Shown here one piece after another: positions 19,300 to 31,180 of a stretch of DNA of 64,000 nt; the first letter of the stretch is position 1; each line of letters starts with the position of its first letter. Origin of the DNA: Amborella trichopoda (lineage: Eukaryota > Streptophyta > Magnoliopsida > Amborellales > Amborellaceae); NCBI RefSeq assembly GCF_000471905.2, contig NW_006498435.1:1705882-1769881 (forward strand), in the 5' to 3' direction. A program made the translations under genes and the position numbers. Under the pieces are notes generated by a model. It was given only the letters and a program-made list of their open reading frames with translations, had not been told where the DNA came from and did not search any database.

Positions 19300-20642
19300 A
19301 TTTTAGGTAAGTGACATTATTATCTTGAAAAATAATCCATTTTTTTAAAAAATTAAATGAAATAATTATTTCTACTTATTATCATTTATTTCAGGCGCGA
19401 TAAATTTTATGTGCACGCGACCTCATTATTTTGAAACATAACCTTTTTAATAAAAATTGTGATATTTTATCTATGTTAGAAATTTTGAATGCTGTAAATT
19501 ATTAGAAATAAATTTATTTATTTTTCTTGTCTATTGTTAGAAAATTTTAGATACTGTAAAATTATTAGAAATAAATGTGATATTTCTGCTTTTAGTAAAA
19601 TTATGATATTTCTTTCTACTATTTTTGAATATTTAGATATTGTAAAATTCATGTGCAAATGACTCCCTTATTATTTAAAAATTGATATTTTTGCAATTGA
19701 TTATAGCATTGTTGTGAAATGTTTATTTGTGAATTGATATCCCATAAATTGTGATAATTCCGTATTCCTGAAATTCTATAAGAGTTTTTCCTATACATAT
19801 TAAACTGGCAATTATGCTAGAATGCCTTTACGAACTGCTACCTTTCTAAATTTGAGCCCAAAATATTTGATTGGTTTTTTTTGAAATGTTATTGAAAGTG
19901 ACTGTTATTAATGGTTTCAGTGAAATTCATATTAATGATTTCAGTGATATGTTGAGTACATGATATTACTGCTTTCGAATGTTTAAAGAGATTTAGAAAT
20001 ACTTTAAGTATGCAAGTGGACTCATCCGGTTCGTCGGTGAGGTATAAGTGGACCTATCTAGGACGCCAGTAGCGATTAAGTGGACTCATCCGGTACGCCG
20101 GTGAGGTATAAGTAGACCTGTAGGGATTAAGTGGACCTATCTGGGACGCCGATAGGGATTAAGTGGACCCATCAGGATGCTGATGTGGTATATAGGTGAC
20201 CTACTTGGGATGCCAGTAGGGTAATTTTGTGGAATCTTTGAATTATGCACTGCCGTTAAAATGTTATATGCATTTCAATGATTTGGAATATGTTTAATTG
20301 TGCATTTCTGAAAATGCTTGTGCTCGCATTGTTTTTAAATTGACCTGCATTTTGAAAGTTCGTTTATATCTTTCAATCATGATTATTTTTTTAGGATTAT
20401 GATGATCACTTACTGAGAAGCCAAACTCATCAAACTATGGTAAACATTTTTTCAGGATAACTGCAGTTTTATTCTGAGTACTCGTTAAGGGAAACTTTGG
20501 AAGATATTGTAATTGTGCATAAGCTTTTGTTTGTTACTTTGTAAGAATTCACCATTGTAAATTTGTCATATCAAGAGATGTATATATGTTTTGACTGCCA
20601 CATCTTAGGAATATCAGTATTGTAAATTCTTAGGGTGTGACA
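19300..20642 (+). repeat. 5' LTR of the gypsy element (left end uncertain)
   Basis: Contains a run of about 32-bp units (20014-20221) with AAGTGGAC(C/T) and GACGCC(G/A)GTAGGG motifs, also present in the 3' LTR. A possible TATA (TTTATATAG near 18750) lies further upstream, so the LTR may start before 19300. Confidence 0.7.
20014..20221 (+). repeat. 32-bp tandem array inside the 5' LTR
   Basis: Six to seven degenerate units of the type AAGTGGAC..AT(C/T).GG.(A/T)CGCC(G/A)GT.(A/G)GG. The same array lies at 22549-22750 and, inverted, at 61680-61990. Confidence 0.8.
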
Positions 20643-20646
20643 ATTA

Positions 20647-20658
20647 TGGTATCAGAGA
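20647..20658 (+). promoter_or_regulatory. Primer binding site (tRNA-iMet)
   Basis: TGGTATCAGAGA, 11 of 12 bases matching the complement of the initiator tRNA-Met 3' end (TGGTATCAGAGC), four bases after the LTR end. It primes minus-strand synthesis. Confidence 0.85.
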
Positions 20659-20763
20659 TATAGGTTTAAGATTCTTAAGAAATTTAAAAAGAATGTACTT
20701 AAAATCACATTTATTGTGTGTACAGACTGAGACAAGTCAAGATCCAGAATAGCTGAAGCCAAT

Positions 20764-22221
20764 ATGGAAGGAATTCACAAAGCCTTAGAAAATATGGTTG
20801 CCCTAATGCAACATCAGATGAAAAACAACAATCCACCCAAGCAGTCAGTTACAGGAAATGGTGGGAGTAATATCGAACAATTTAATAAATTGAACCCACC
20901 TTCTTGTAAGGGTGTTGTAAACCCGCTGGAAGCCGAGGGATGGATTATGCAATTGGAGAAAATATTCTAGGTAATGGAATGTCCTGATAATAGGAAAGTG
21001 GCCTTGGCAGTCTTTATGTTAGAAGGTGAAGCACAACACTGGTGGCGAATGGCAAAAGTAGTATTGGTCAAAGAAAATAAACCCTTGACTTGGGAAGTAT
21101 TTCTAGAGGAATTTAATGAAAAGTATTTCTTAGATTTTATTTGTGACTAAAAAGAAATGGAATTTTTGGAATTAATCCAAGGAAATCGAACAGTAGCACA
21201 GTACGAGGCCAAGTTTACTGAATTGACTAGGTTTGCACCACATATGATTAACAATGAGGCAAGAAAGGTTAAAAAATTTGAAAGGAGTCTCAGGCTAGTT
21301 ATCAGAAGCAGGATATCAGTCTTGAAATTGAGAACTTATGTTGAAATAGTGGATCAAGCCCAAATTGTCGAAAAAGATTTTGAAGATTACCAAAAGACGA
21401 AAAATCAGAAAAGCAAAGTTACACCCACACCATCTAATTGACAATAGTTTGAAAGAGCAAACAAGAAGTCAAGGTCCTTGCCACTTCAAAGCCCAATAGA
21501 ACCATGCAAGAAATGTGGGAAAAACCATGGATCCAGCCCTTGTTATTGGAATACCGGAGCATGTTTTAAATGTAGAAAATTGGGACACCAGATTAGACAA
21601 TGTCCTAGCTTACAAATGCAACAGCGTCCAAAGCACAGAGAGATAGCTCAAAAGCCTCAAATGAAGAGAAGAGTATTTGCAATCACCGAGCAAGACGCTT
21701 AGGCCTCAAAATTAGTGATGCAAGGTACTCTTATTATCTTCCAAAAAGTAGCTCATGTTTTAATTGATCTTGGATTTACTCATTCATTTGTGTCATCACA
21801 CTTTGCATGCCACTTAAAGGTAGAACCAGAACAATTAGAATACATTCTAGAGGTAGCCACACCGATGGAAAATTCAATTAACACCAATATAGTGTACAAA
21901 TCATGTGTAATAAAGATAGAAGAAAAGGAACTGTTGGTTGATTTAATACTCCTGAAAATTCAAGATTTTGATGTAATCTTAGGTATGGATTGGCTTTCTA
22001 CATACCATGCAAGTATTGATTGTTATAAGAAAATGATTACCTTTAGCATTCCGAATCAACTAGTAATTTACTTCAATGGTATCAAAGAAGACTCCCCATC
22101 ATATTTAATATCTTGTATTCAAGCTAATCGCCTCCTTCGAAAATGGTGTCAAGGCTTTCTTGCATATATCAAAGAAGATAGGAAGGAAGAGATAAATTTG
22201 GATACCACTTCGATTATCTGA
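20764..22221 (+). pseudogene. Gypsy gag-protease with in-frame stops
   Basis: One continuous frame interrupted by stops at 20968, 21148, 21439, 21445, 21700 and 22219, without frameshifts. Order: gag N-terminus; retrotransposon gag core with LEGEAQHWWRMAK; a nucleocapsid CCHC knuckle (CFKCRKLGHQIRQC, about 21569-21610); then a retropepsin with LIDLGFTHSFVSSH and DFDVILGMDWL. The active site reads Asp-Leu-Gly instead of Asp-Ser/Thr-Gly (Leu codon at 21769-21771), so the protease would be dead even without stops. The frame ends at an ELSNVF motif that normally leads into RT. Confidence 0.85.
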
Positions 22222-22238
22222 GAACTTTCCAACGTTTT

Positions 22239-22258
22239 NNNNNNNNNNNNNNNNNNNN
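22239..22258. other. Assembly gap (20 N)
   Basis: Short fixed-size gap exactly where the protease frame would continue into pol. The missing pol and LTR start could be an assembly effect. Confidence 0.99.
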
Positions 22259-23171
22259 TTGTGAATTGATAGCCCATAAATTGTGATAATTCCGTATTCT
22301 TGAAATTCTATAAGAGTTTTTCCTATACATATTAAACTGGTAATTATGTTAGAATGCTTTTACGAACTGACCTTTCTAAATTTGAGCCCAAAATATTTGA
22401 TTGGTTATTTTTGAAATGTTATTGAAAGTGACTGTTATTAATGGTTTCAGTGAAATTCATATTAATGATTTCAGTGATATGTTGAGTACATAATATTACT
22501 GCTTTCAAATATTTAAAGAGATTTAGAAATACTTTAAGTATGCAAGTGGACTCATCTGGTTCGCCGGTGTGGTATAAGTGGACCTATCCAGGACGCCGGT
22601 AGGGATTAAGTAGACTCATCCGGTACGCCGGTGAGGTATAAGTGGACCTGCAGGGATTAAGTGGACCTATCTGGGACGCCGATAGGGATTAAGTGGACCG
22701 ATCAGGACGCTGATGGCGTATATAGGTGACCTACTTGGGATGCCAGTAGGGTAATTTTGTGAAATCTTTGAATTATGCACTGCCGTTAAAATGTTATATG
22801 CATTTCAATCATTTGGATTATGTTTAATTTTGTATTTCTGAAAATGCTTGTGCTCGCATTGTTTTTAAATTGACCTCCATTTTGAAAGTTCGTTTATATC
22901 TTTCAATCATGATTATTTTTTTAGGATTATGATGATCACTTACTGAGTAGCCAAACTCATCAAACTATGGTAAACATTTTTCAGGATATTTACGGTTTCA
23001 TTTTGAGTACTCGTCAAGGGCAACTTTGGAAGATATTGTAAATATGCCTAAGCTTTCGTTTGTTATTTTGTAAGAATTCGCCTCTGTAAATTTATCATAT
23101 CAAGAGTTGTATATATGTTTTGAGTACCACTTCTCAGGAATATTAGTATTGTAAATTCTTGAGGTGTGACA
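22259..23171 (+). repeat. 3' LTR of the gypsy element (left end hidden by gap)
   Basis: Aligns with 19726-20642, with scattered substitutions and small indels; ends in GGTGTGACA. Confidence 0.85.
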
Positions 23172-24815
23172 ACTTAGACTTGGGCTATAAGCCTTTAAGG
23201 AGTTTGGCTGGTGATAGATACCAAGATCTTTGCCCTGCTTTTTTATTAAAGCATTGGGAGATTTGGATGTTATAGTCAGACTCTTATTTGGATTTAGAAC
23301 TATATCCATTTGGCTTTTTTAATTCTTGTCTATTGGGCTTTTTTATTCCTAGTTCTGGCATCTTTTATCCTTCTTGCAAAAATTATCGGGTCAAAAAGTC
23401 AGGAAGGAAATTAGAGTCTCCGTTGTAATGTTCGATGGTAAATTCAAAAGCTGAAAGTATTCCTTGCCATCGGGCAAAATTTTGTTTTGAAACGAGATTT
23501 TTTACATCTTTTTTGATAATATCTTTTGCTGCTTTACAATCATTTAGTATAAGAAATTTTTGATTAAGCAAATCACTTTGGAACTCAGTTACACAATGGA
23601 CTAAAGCAAGAACTTCTTTTTTAACTGTAGAATAATTTTTCTGTCTTGGGTTCCAAGTTTTGGAAGTAAACCTGGCTAATTGTTCTCTCTGATAAATTCT
23701 TTGTTTAAAAATACCTCTCAATCCTTGTTCTGAAGCATCAGTTTCAAAAATTTTAAAGGCGTCAGCATTAAAAAGTGCTAAACAAGGTAATTCTATAGCT
23801 TTGATTTTAAATTTTTGAATGGCTTTGGTATGAACATCAGTCCAATTTGGAAGGTTCCTTTTAAGCCGTTGAAACAAAGGTTTTGCATCTAGGGCAAAGT
23901 CTTTATAAAAATAAAAATATAATTTAAACATCCAAGGAATCTTTAGAGCTATTTCTTATCTTTTATGATATCAGAAAACTTATCTGCAAACTGAATTGCC
24001 CTATACATAGGGACAATTCTTCCCTGGTAGATGTTGTGGCTAAGAAATCTTATTTTGTTTTGGAAAAGGTTAAGTTTTTTTGTCGAGACTACTAAGCCCG
24101 CATTTTTAATAGATTTATGAAAACCTTTAAATGCTTCCACTGTTGTTCAATAAACTCAAAGAAGACAAGCACATCATCAATATAGACTATCATAACTTAG
24201 TGAAAGAATTAAATATTTCATTCATAATGTTTTGAAATTCAGATGGTGCATTTTTTAAACCAAATGGCATAACATTCCATTCATAGTGCCGAAAAGGGTA
24301 CATTAAAAGCTATTTTATATCTATCTTTTTTAGCTATCTGGATTTGCCAATATCCAGACTTTAGATCAAAATTTGAGAAAATACTTGCATTGACAAGCTT
24401 ATCAAGAAGGTCCCGTTTGTTTGGAATTGGATATATTATCCATCTTAATGCTTTATTCACAGGTTTATAATTTATCACTAATCTAGGAGCTCCTTTTTCA
24501 ATTTTAGAGGCCTTCTCAACATAAAAAGCCGAACATCTCCATGGTGAGGAGCTTTTTGAATCAGTTTTTTAACAAGTAAATCTTGAATTTCTTTTTTATA
24601 GATTTCTAAAAGCCTACTATTCATTTGAATAAGCCATGCCTTGGTTGGAATTTTTTGCTGAGGACATTATCAATACTTATTAAATCCCATTCAATCTTTG
24701 GTTGAGAACCACTTTCTGAATCTTTGTTTAGGGGATTGCTTATGGCCGCCAATGCTTCTTTCTCTATCCTCGTCATATTTGATCCTATAGATGCTTAGAG
24801 AGGTCGCCATCTTAA
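23172..24815 (-). pseudogene. Second endogenous caulimovirid fragment: RT and RNase H
   Basis: Reads on minus. RT palm with FSNFDLKSGYWQIQI in 24478-24281, the catalytic YIDD at 24170-24184 in another frame, and an RNase H open frame 23931-23383 with ETDAS and a terminal LPDFLTR. A tail ORF (23309-23100) runs past the adjoining LTR boundary. Movement protein, capsid and protease are missing. The fragment is frame-broken between RT blocks. It differs clearly from the polymerase at 6.5-7.9 kb, so it is a separate lineage or event. Confidence 0.8.
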
Positions 24816-27450
24816 GGAGGATTTCCACTGGTTGAGAACAAAGTTTCTTCATTCATTTTACATGCCAATAAAAAATCTAAACTTGAGACCACCTCCAAGT
24901 AGGAAACACCTTACAATCATAAACCAAATTCTACATATCGAGGCGAAAAACACTAATTCAAGGGGGTTTCATTATGTGAAATTTCCAAATCACCTCCATT
25001 ACAAAAGAATAATTTAGGGTTCTTAAAATCCTAGATGTATTATCCATGAAGTAGATGACCTATTGTCCAGGGAGTAGGACATGATTTGGGGCAGCTTTTA
25101 AGCTCCAAATGCATTTTTTTAATTGCTTTTTTTGAGATTATTGACGATGATTTGAGTGTCTTGGTGAGCAAAGAAGCCCTATAAAACTGTTTTTTTTTTT
25201 TGCTATGGGACCAAATGGCATGATTTGGACTCACGGGTTATCCAAATATTTTTAGATGGGATGAGGTTTTTACAAGGCCTAGGCTCTATGACAACAAAAT
25301 ACAGCCTCACCTCAAATCCTTGTCTGGAAAGTACTTTTGGCGACGGAAATCTCTATGATAGCTTTAAAATCAATTTTTAGCACCAACAATAAAATTTGAA
25401 ACTCAAAATTTTATAGACCTTGTGGATATGTGAACATTTATTTTTAAGGCTAAATGGATGGTCTAGATAATTTGTTAATGATATACACTATATTTAGAGC
25501 TTGAAATCCAAATTGTTTTCCACAACCATAATGTTAAAGTCGTGATGATCGATGTAAAGTAAGGGCCCTCTCCCCACTGACTCACCCAAAATATTAAAAT
25601 AAAATAAAATTATATGCTTAGAATGAGAGCAGTATCCCAGCTTAATCATAAAAATAGCATTTTCGGTATCATTGGTTCTCATTTATTTTCTTGATACACT
25701 ATAAGCCAAGCTTCAATACTAAGTTGAACTGGTAAATACATTTTTACTACATTAAAGCAAAAGTTCCCATTGAAGATCTGGCTGAACAACACATATTCCA
25801 CTAAATTGAATAATCTACAAAAACCGTACAAATTCAAACCAATAAATCTCGCCGCAATTTAATGCATCAAAAATTTTGATTCAAAATCATCTTGAACAAC
25901 TGGCTTTGCTCTGCATCCATAGACTCTATACACGCACTTGTATGAAAATGCAGTCATATGGCCTTATGCTGTATTAATTACTGGAATACTTGAGTGAAAT
26001 GCTCTATCAGTTGCCTTCCCAGCCCAGAAAACAAAAGAGAAAAACATAAGTGAAAAGCTAAGGATTCAGACAATGTAAAACAAATAAAAAGCATGAGAAA
26101 ATGCAAACTCGTTTACTACAATCAATATCACGAGATTCAGCTCAATAACTCGGTCTTGCCCCAGTGGCAAGTTGGGTGATCAACTGGTCGGGCACCACAA
26201 AATCCCCCAAAAGAACATTAGAAAAAATAAAAATAACCAATATATTTTTCAGAAATTTAGATAGTTTTGTGGTGATTTGGGATCGTCATATATTTTTTTC
26301 AATTTTTTTAATTTGTTTGTAATATTCAAGGTATAAATCAAAATTTTTAGTAGTCCATATTTTATGGACTTTTCTTAATCTTGTTTAGTTTTCTAATGAT
26401 TTCTATTAAGTCTTTGATTTTTCTTCTTCTTTTTTTTACGGTTTTTTAAGATTTTTATTTTTTGACCTTTCTACATTTTTCGGTGGTCTATTAAGTTGAC
26501 CAATTTGACTCTGACTTAGCTGATTTACTCGCCTCGACTAAGAGCCAAGTACCTTGGCTGTGTTGATTTTGAGAATAATGTCTAGAACTATAAAACCAAT
26601 ATGGGATCTCCATGTACACAAAAGCACATGCTTGTTTCTATATTTTCACCGGCTGTAGGGTGATTTGAGTAAAGAATGAGGTACAAAATTCCTCTCCCAA
26701 TATAACCAAGTCTATCCCATCTATGGTTTCTTCTTCCATCTCTCAGAAATCCGAGTGGGAACCCAAAAAAACAGAAGGGAATTGGATAATAAAACAGAAT
26801 ATGTTCAGAGAAATTTGATGATATACTTTGGCTTGCATTATTGTTGATCAGTGGCTTTCAATGTTTTAAAGGACATTTTAAAACAAAATAAATAGATTAA
26901 TGCTATATATTTGATAGTATTTTATTTTATTATTATGAACATGAAGAGGTATATGAAGAGGAGACCATGTGACAAAAGAGAGAGGGTCGGCATCGAGAAC
27001 CAAAGCATGAAGAGAGAAGCAGATGATGAAGACGGTAAAAGAATGGCAGAAATGTAGAAAGTAAAGAAAAAAACCAAAGAATAAGGAAGAAATGTGAACA
27101 CTGAAGAATGAGAAGAAACATATAATTTAGGTGAATAGATCATAAGGGAAAACAAGCAAAGAATGAAGATAAAAGAACTTGAGAATGAAGAAGAAAAATA
27201 GCCTTAATTTTGAAAATCATACGTACAAACAGAAAGACACTGCCTGATTACTGCAATTGAGACTGCAAACAAAAGAATGAAAATGAAGGCCTCTTTTCTT
27301 TTTTGTTTGCTTCGTGGTTTTTGATCGACGACGAAATGAAGGAAATGTAAATGGTACCTATCATTTAAAAAGTGACAACTCTTATTTTGAAAAATGCCCT
27401 TTTTAAAAGACAATGTCGCACCATTTTTATTAGAACAATTTACCACAGAC
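24816..27450. other. No recognisable gene or element
   Basis: AT-rich DNA with scattered short shadow frames only. A purine-rich stretch lies at 26930-27200. No domain, tRNA or terminal repeat was identified. Confidence 0.5.
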
Positions 27451-27454
27451 ACAA

Positions 27455-27965
27455 AATAATTAAATAAAAAATAAAATGGGTCACCTTTGGGCCAAAACTA
27501 CTCGAATGATCAGTCTTAAGGTCATTTTTTTTTACTATTCCTAAATTACCCCTCGGTCCGAGGGTACCAACCTCGAACTACTTTTTATTTATTTTTATTT
27601 TTCTTCAAAACCTAGACCGCATTGAACCCTTCGATGCCTTCAAATTACAAATGATCGATGAAGTTCAATACTTTCATTAAGATTTCTTAGTTTCTTTAAA
27701 TAACTTCTAGCAACTTTCGGCCATACCTAGCTGGGGTTTTGGTGGTTTTTAGGAAGTCCAAGGGTGGCATTCTGGGACCGCATTGAACACGACTCCACAA
27801 CCCTACTTTGAAGAAAAAGAAGTTAAAAACAAAAATAACAAGCATTCAGATGATGGAATCCTCGGACCGATGGAAAATTTTGGGAATAAAAAAATGACCA
27901 TTTGACCAACCCTTCACATAATTTTTGTCCAAAAGTGGCCCATTTTGTATTTGACATACTTTATT
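27455..27965. mobile_element. MITE-like element with about 100-bp terminal inverted repeats
   Basis: The left end (about 27470-27565: AAAATGGGTCAC, GGTCATTTTTTT, CTCGGTCCGAGG) matches the reverse complement of about 27853-27950. No coding sequence. Superfamily unknown; no clear target duplication found. Confidence 0.5.
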
Positions 27966-28009
27966 TGTATCTATAGAAAAGTAACCCATTTTTGTATTCT
28001 AAAAATTTA

Positions 28010-28290
28010 GGTGTGGCACCAATAGGCGATAAGATGAGATAGAATAAACTTATGTAGGCTGGCCATGTGTGGCACTGACTCAGTACACCACTTATTAGGA
28101 CGCACGAGTTAGTACAAGTGGAAAGATTGAAGAGGGCAAAGGGTAGGCCCAAAATGATATGATTGGAAGTAGTCTAAAAAGATATAGGGACTTAAGGGCC
28201 TCATCGAGTGCATGGTATTTACTAAAGCAGAATGACGGATCAGGATTCTTGTAGCCAACCCTAATTAATGGGAAAAAAGCTATGCTGATG
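28010..28290 (+). pseudogene. RTE-type LINE reverse transcriptase C-terminal relic
   Basis: The plus-strand translation keeps the order GDKMR, GHV, a Pro-Leu-Ile-Arg-type spacer, then AKGRPKM, LEVV and KDI, with stops in between. This matches the conserved GHVQRRP...GRPK.TW.EVV.KDL end of plant RTE-like LINE polymerases. It is a short, decayed 5'-truncated copy, which is typical for LINEs. Confidence 0.6.
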
Positions 28291-29037
28291 ATTTTCATCC
28301 ATACATAAATTGCTCTTTTTATTATTATTCTAGGGATAGATGTTGTAAAATAACTAAATTTACCCTTTGGTCTATTAAGTCCGGTGAATTTACTACAAGG
28401 TCCTACTCTCCCTATTTCTATTTCGTTTCCAATTTTGCTTGTTGTTTTGAACCGCCTCTTTCTTCTTCTTCTTCTTCTTCTTTCTCTTTTTTTTATTTTT
28501 TTATTTTTTTATTTTTTATTTTATTTTATTTTATTTTATTTTTTTAAATATTTATGGGGTGGTTTATTGTCTAAAATATTAAGTGGGCCCATTTGTAAGG
28601 TGTTCCAATAACGATTAAATCGGACCACTCTACATTTTGACCCATCTCCCTTTATAAGGTGGGCCAATATTACTCCATTTTCATAACCTTTTGTATTTAG
28701 CAATACCGGCTTTTGAATATTGGAGCGCAAATAATTAGGGAAAAATATAATTAGAAAGCGGTCCAATATTTGAAAGCTTGGAAAAACAAAATATATACTA
28801 GAAAAGAACTATAAAAAAGGGTTGTCCAATATTTATAACTTTGGACTGCCCATGGACAACATTAGGCAAAAAAAATGTTGGGTGGTCCAATGTTACAGTT
28901 ATTGAGTATCCTACAAATGGGCCAATTCAATATATTTTGTTGGAAAGTTTGGTGGGTAAAATGGGGGATGATGTGTTTTGGGGAGGAATTTTATGAATAT
29001 CATGTTAAAGATGATGGACTTTCTTATTCACAACGAT
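28291..29037. other. No recognisable gene
   Basis: Contains a CTT/TTTTA low-complexity tract (28455-28545) and otherwise unremarkable AT-rich DNA. Confidence 0.5.
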
Positions 29038-29113
29038 GTTTAAACCCTAACTCCTAAACCCCAAATCCCAAACCCTAAATATCTAAACCCTAAACCCTTA
29101 ACCCTAAATCCTA
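29038..29113 (+). repeat. Degenerate interstitial telomere-like repeats
   Basis: About ten variants of CCCTAAA (plant telomere, C-rich strand) such as AAACCCTAA, AAACCCCAAATCCC and AAACCCTTAACCC. Confidence 0.7.
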
Positions 29114-29571
29114 TATCAAGATTGTATTAACTCTCTTGCTAATATAATTTAGTTTGGAAGAAGGTAACTCAGGTAAAATAGTCATGAGGATATTAAGAAA
29201 CAAAAATTCACAATAAATCTCTCTAATTATTGCGTAGAATAGGAGAGCCTGTAGAGCACCAAGTTGCCACAAAGCAGAGAGAGAAAGTGGGCTTAATTTT
29301 CAAATAGAGTAGAAAATGGAGAGAGAGAGAGGATGAGTAGTAAAAACTTTAAAAAAAAGAACAGTTTGATCCCTAATTATAAGAGTTTGATCCCTAATTA
29401 TAGAGAAAAAGGTCGTTCTTTGAAGAAATTCTTTAAGTGAAGAGTAGTGATTGTTCACTATACTGTGACTATTGAAAACCTACCAGTCACCATCAACCGT
29501 TATCAACCACTGAAATCTACCTTTTCAACAGCCATAACCGCATAGCCAAGAGCCAACATGTACCATGCACA

Positions 29572-29780
29572 AATGCCTCTTAGTACAATGGTTAGTATTA
29601 TAGCCATTGGATCACACATTCAACCATCTGATACACTGTTTCGAGTCTAGGTTACATCTCAAAAAAAATGAGGTCAACCATGAGCCTGTACATACGCTAA
29701 GTACAAAGTGCTCCATCAAGTGCCCTTGTGCCGTAGCACATGTATGCAAGTTGCACGATTTGCGTGCTCTGCATAGTCAC
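29572..29780 (+). repeat. Possible tRNA-derived SINE
   Basis: CTTAGTACAATGGTTAG resembles a pol III A box and TGTTTCGAGTCTAGG a B box about 55 nt later, followed by about 130 nt of body. No poly-A or target duplication is evident. Confidence 0.35.
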
Positions 29781-29799
29781 TCCTTTATTCCATGAACAT

Positions 29800-30790
29800 A
29801 AGGCATGAGAGTAATTTTATATAAATATTACTCAAAATCTGATTTATTCTATCAAGGGTCACATCCTCAGTAAGACTAGGTTTAGGATTCATGCTAACAG
29901 TTCACTTCTACTCTATTCTTTAATGTGGAACTAAAATCCATCACTTTTTCTATATATTAATTAAGAACTTAGTAAAACCACTTTTAACACTATATTATTA
30001 TGAAATACTAACTAGTATTCTTTCAAAAAAAAAAAAAAACTCAAGTAAAAATATTAATAGTTCATCCTCTATTTCAAAATAATATAAAACAAGATAAGCA
30101 ACTATAATGTATTTGCACACCATGAAGTTACCTTTTGATTTGAATCTTCACTTAAAATATATACTGTAAAGTCCATTAGGTTCCATGGTAGTATATAGTT
30201 TTGAACTAATTCCCTATCTAACGGACTAGTAGTATAACTCACAAATTTTACACATCTATAATATATTTAGCTGTTAGCACATTTGGAGATTGTACTTATA
30301 TTCTGATTAAAGACAAGTCTCATGACATAGGATGCAGCCTCACTTCCGCAATTATATACGTGTTGATCAAGAGTGTTCATGTATTTGAAACACTCTGACT
30401 TATAAACATTCATAAACATCATTAAGAGCTTAGCTCAACCTACTAACATACATGTCGTTTCTAGACTTATCCAATGTATGGATTTCATTAGAATGGGTGC
30501 TCAAAAAATTTTTGTGTACTAACCAAACTATTAAATGTACAACCTGTTATTACCACATTGAACTTAGAGTTTTGATCTTATAAAAGACTAGGTTGGGTTC
30601 CTACTATAAATGATTACTTTATGAACTCTAGTGCCACTGTCCTTGACATTTTACCATTTCCATACCTTACAAGGCTTTTCGTCAAAGGATTGGCCAAATT
30701 TTTCTTTGACTTCACATATTCTGGATTAACACTATCTCATATTTATTTTTGTATGGAATTATTTTAGAACACAAATTTGGAGTTGCATGA
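29800..30790. other. No recognisable gene
   Basis: AT-rich sequence with no ORF of note. Confidence 0.5.
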
Positions 30791-30794
30791 TAGT

Positions 30795-31180
30795 TGCCTA
30801 AAAACATAATTTGTGGTTCGAAGTTGCTACCAAATTGATCGTCTTGCCTAGCCCAATGAGAAAACGATCATCTTTTAGCCAAACAAGTGTCAGAGCAATC
30901 CCGAATCGGCCTAGAAAAATCGTACACATTTCAAGAGTGCAGTAGGGACTGTTTTGAAATTTTGTGTATTGTTGGACAAGAGCAAAATTGTCATGTTGCC
31001 TTTATTTTTAGATTTTTCTGTACTTCAAATCAATTATATTTTTTTAGCAATTAGGATAAATTTTGATTAATCCACCCATGTTTGAGTGAAAGTCTATATA
31101 TATCATGTTATACCTCATTGTAAAAGATCCTACTTTGATTGAATAAAATTTTCATCTTTGTTTGGTCATGTTTTGGAGAG
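30795..31180 (+). repeat. LTR-tail-like segment (family shared with 59970-60400)
   Basis: Shares ordered words with 59970-60400: ATCATCTTTT, a GGACTGTTTT/GAGACTGTTCT block, CCCATGTTTG, a TATATA box, TTGTAAA, then CAATAAA or GAATAAA and a GGAGAGAG end. This looks like a retrotransposon promoter and polyadenylation (R) region. Confidence 0.45.

Larger units (their letters stand above)
19300..23171 (+). mobile_element. Ty3/gypsy LTR retrotransposon (Del/Tekay-like), internally deleted
   Basis: LTR direct repeats (19726-20642 matches 22259-23171), a tRNA-iMet primer site, gag and protease are present. RT, RNase H and integrase are absent: the protease frame runs straight into a 20-N gap and then the 3' LTR. 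The true 5' LTR start is unclear; homology with the minus-strand LTR at 61-63 kb suggests it reaches at least 19300. LTRs end in TGTGACA. Confidence 0.8.
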
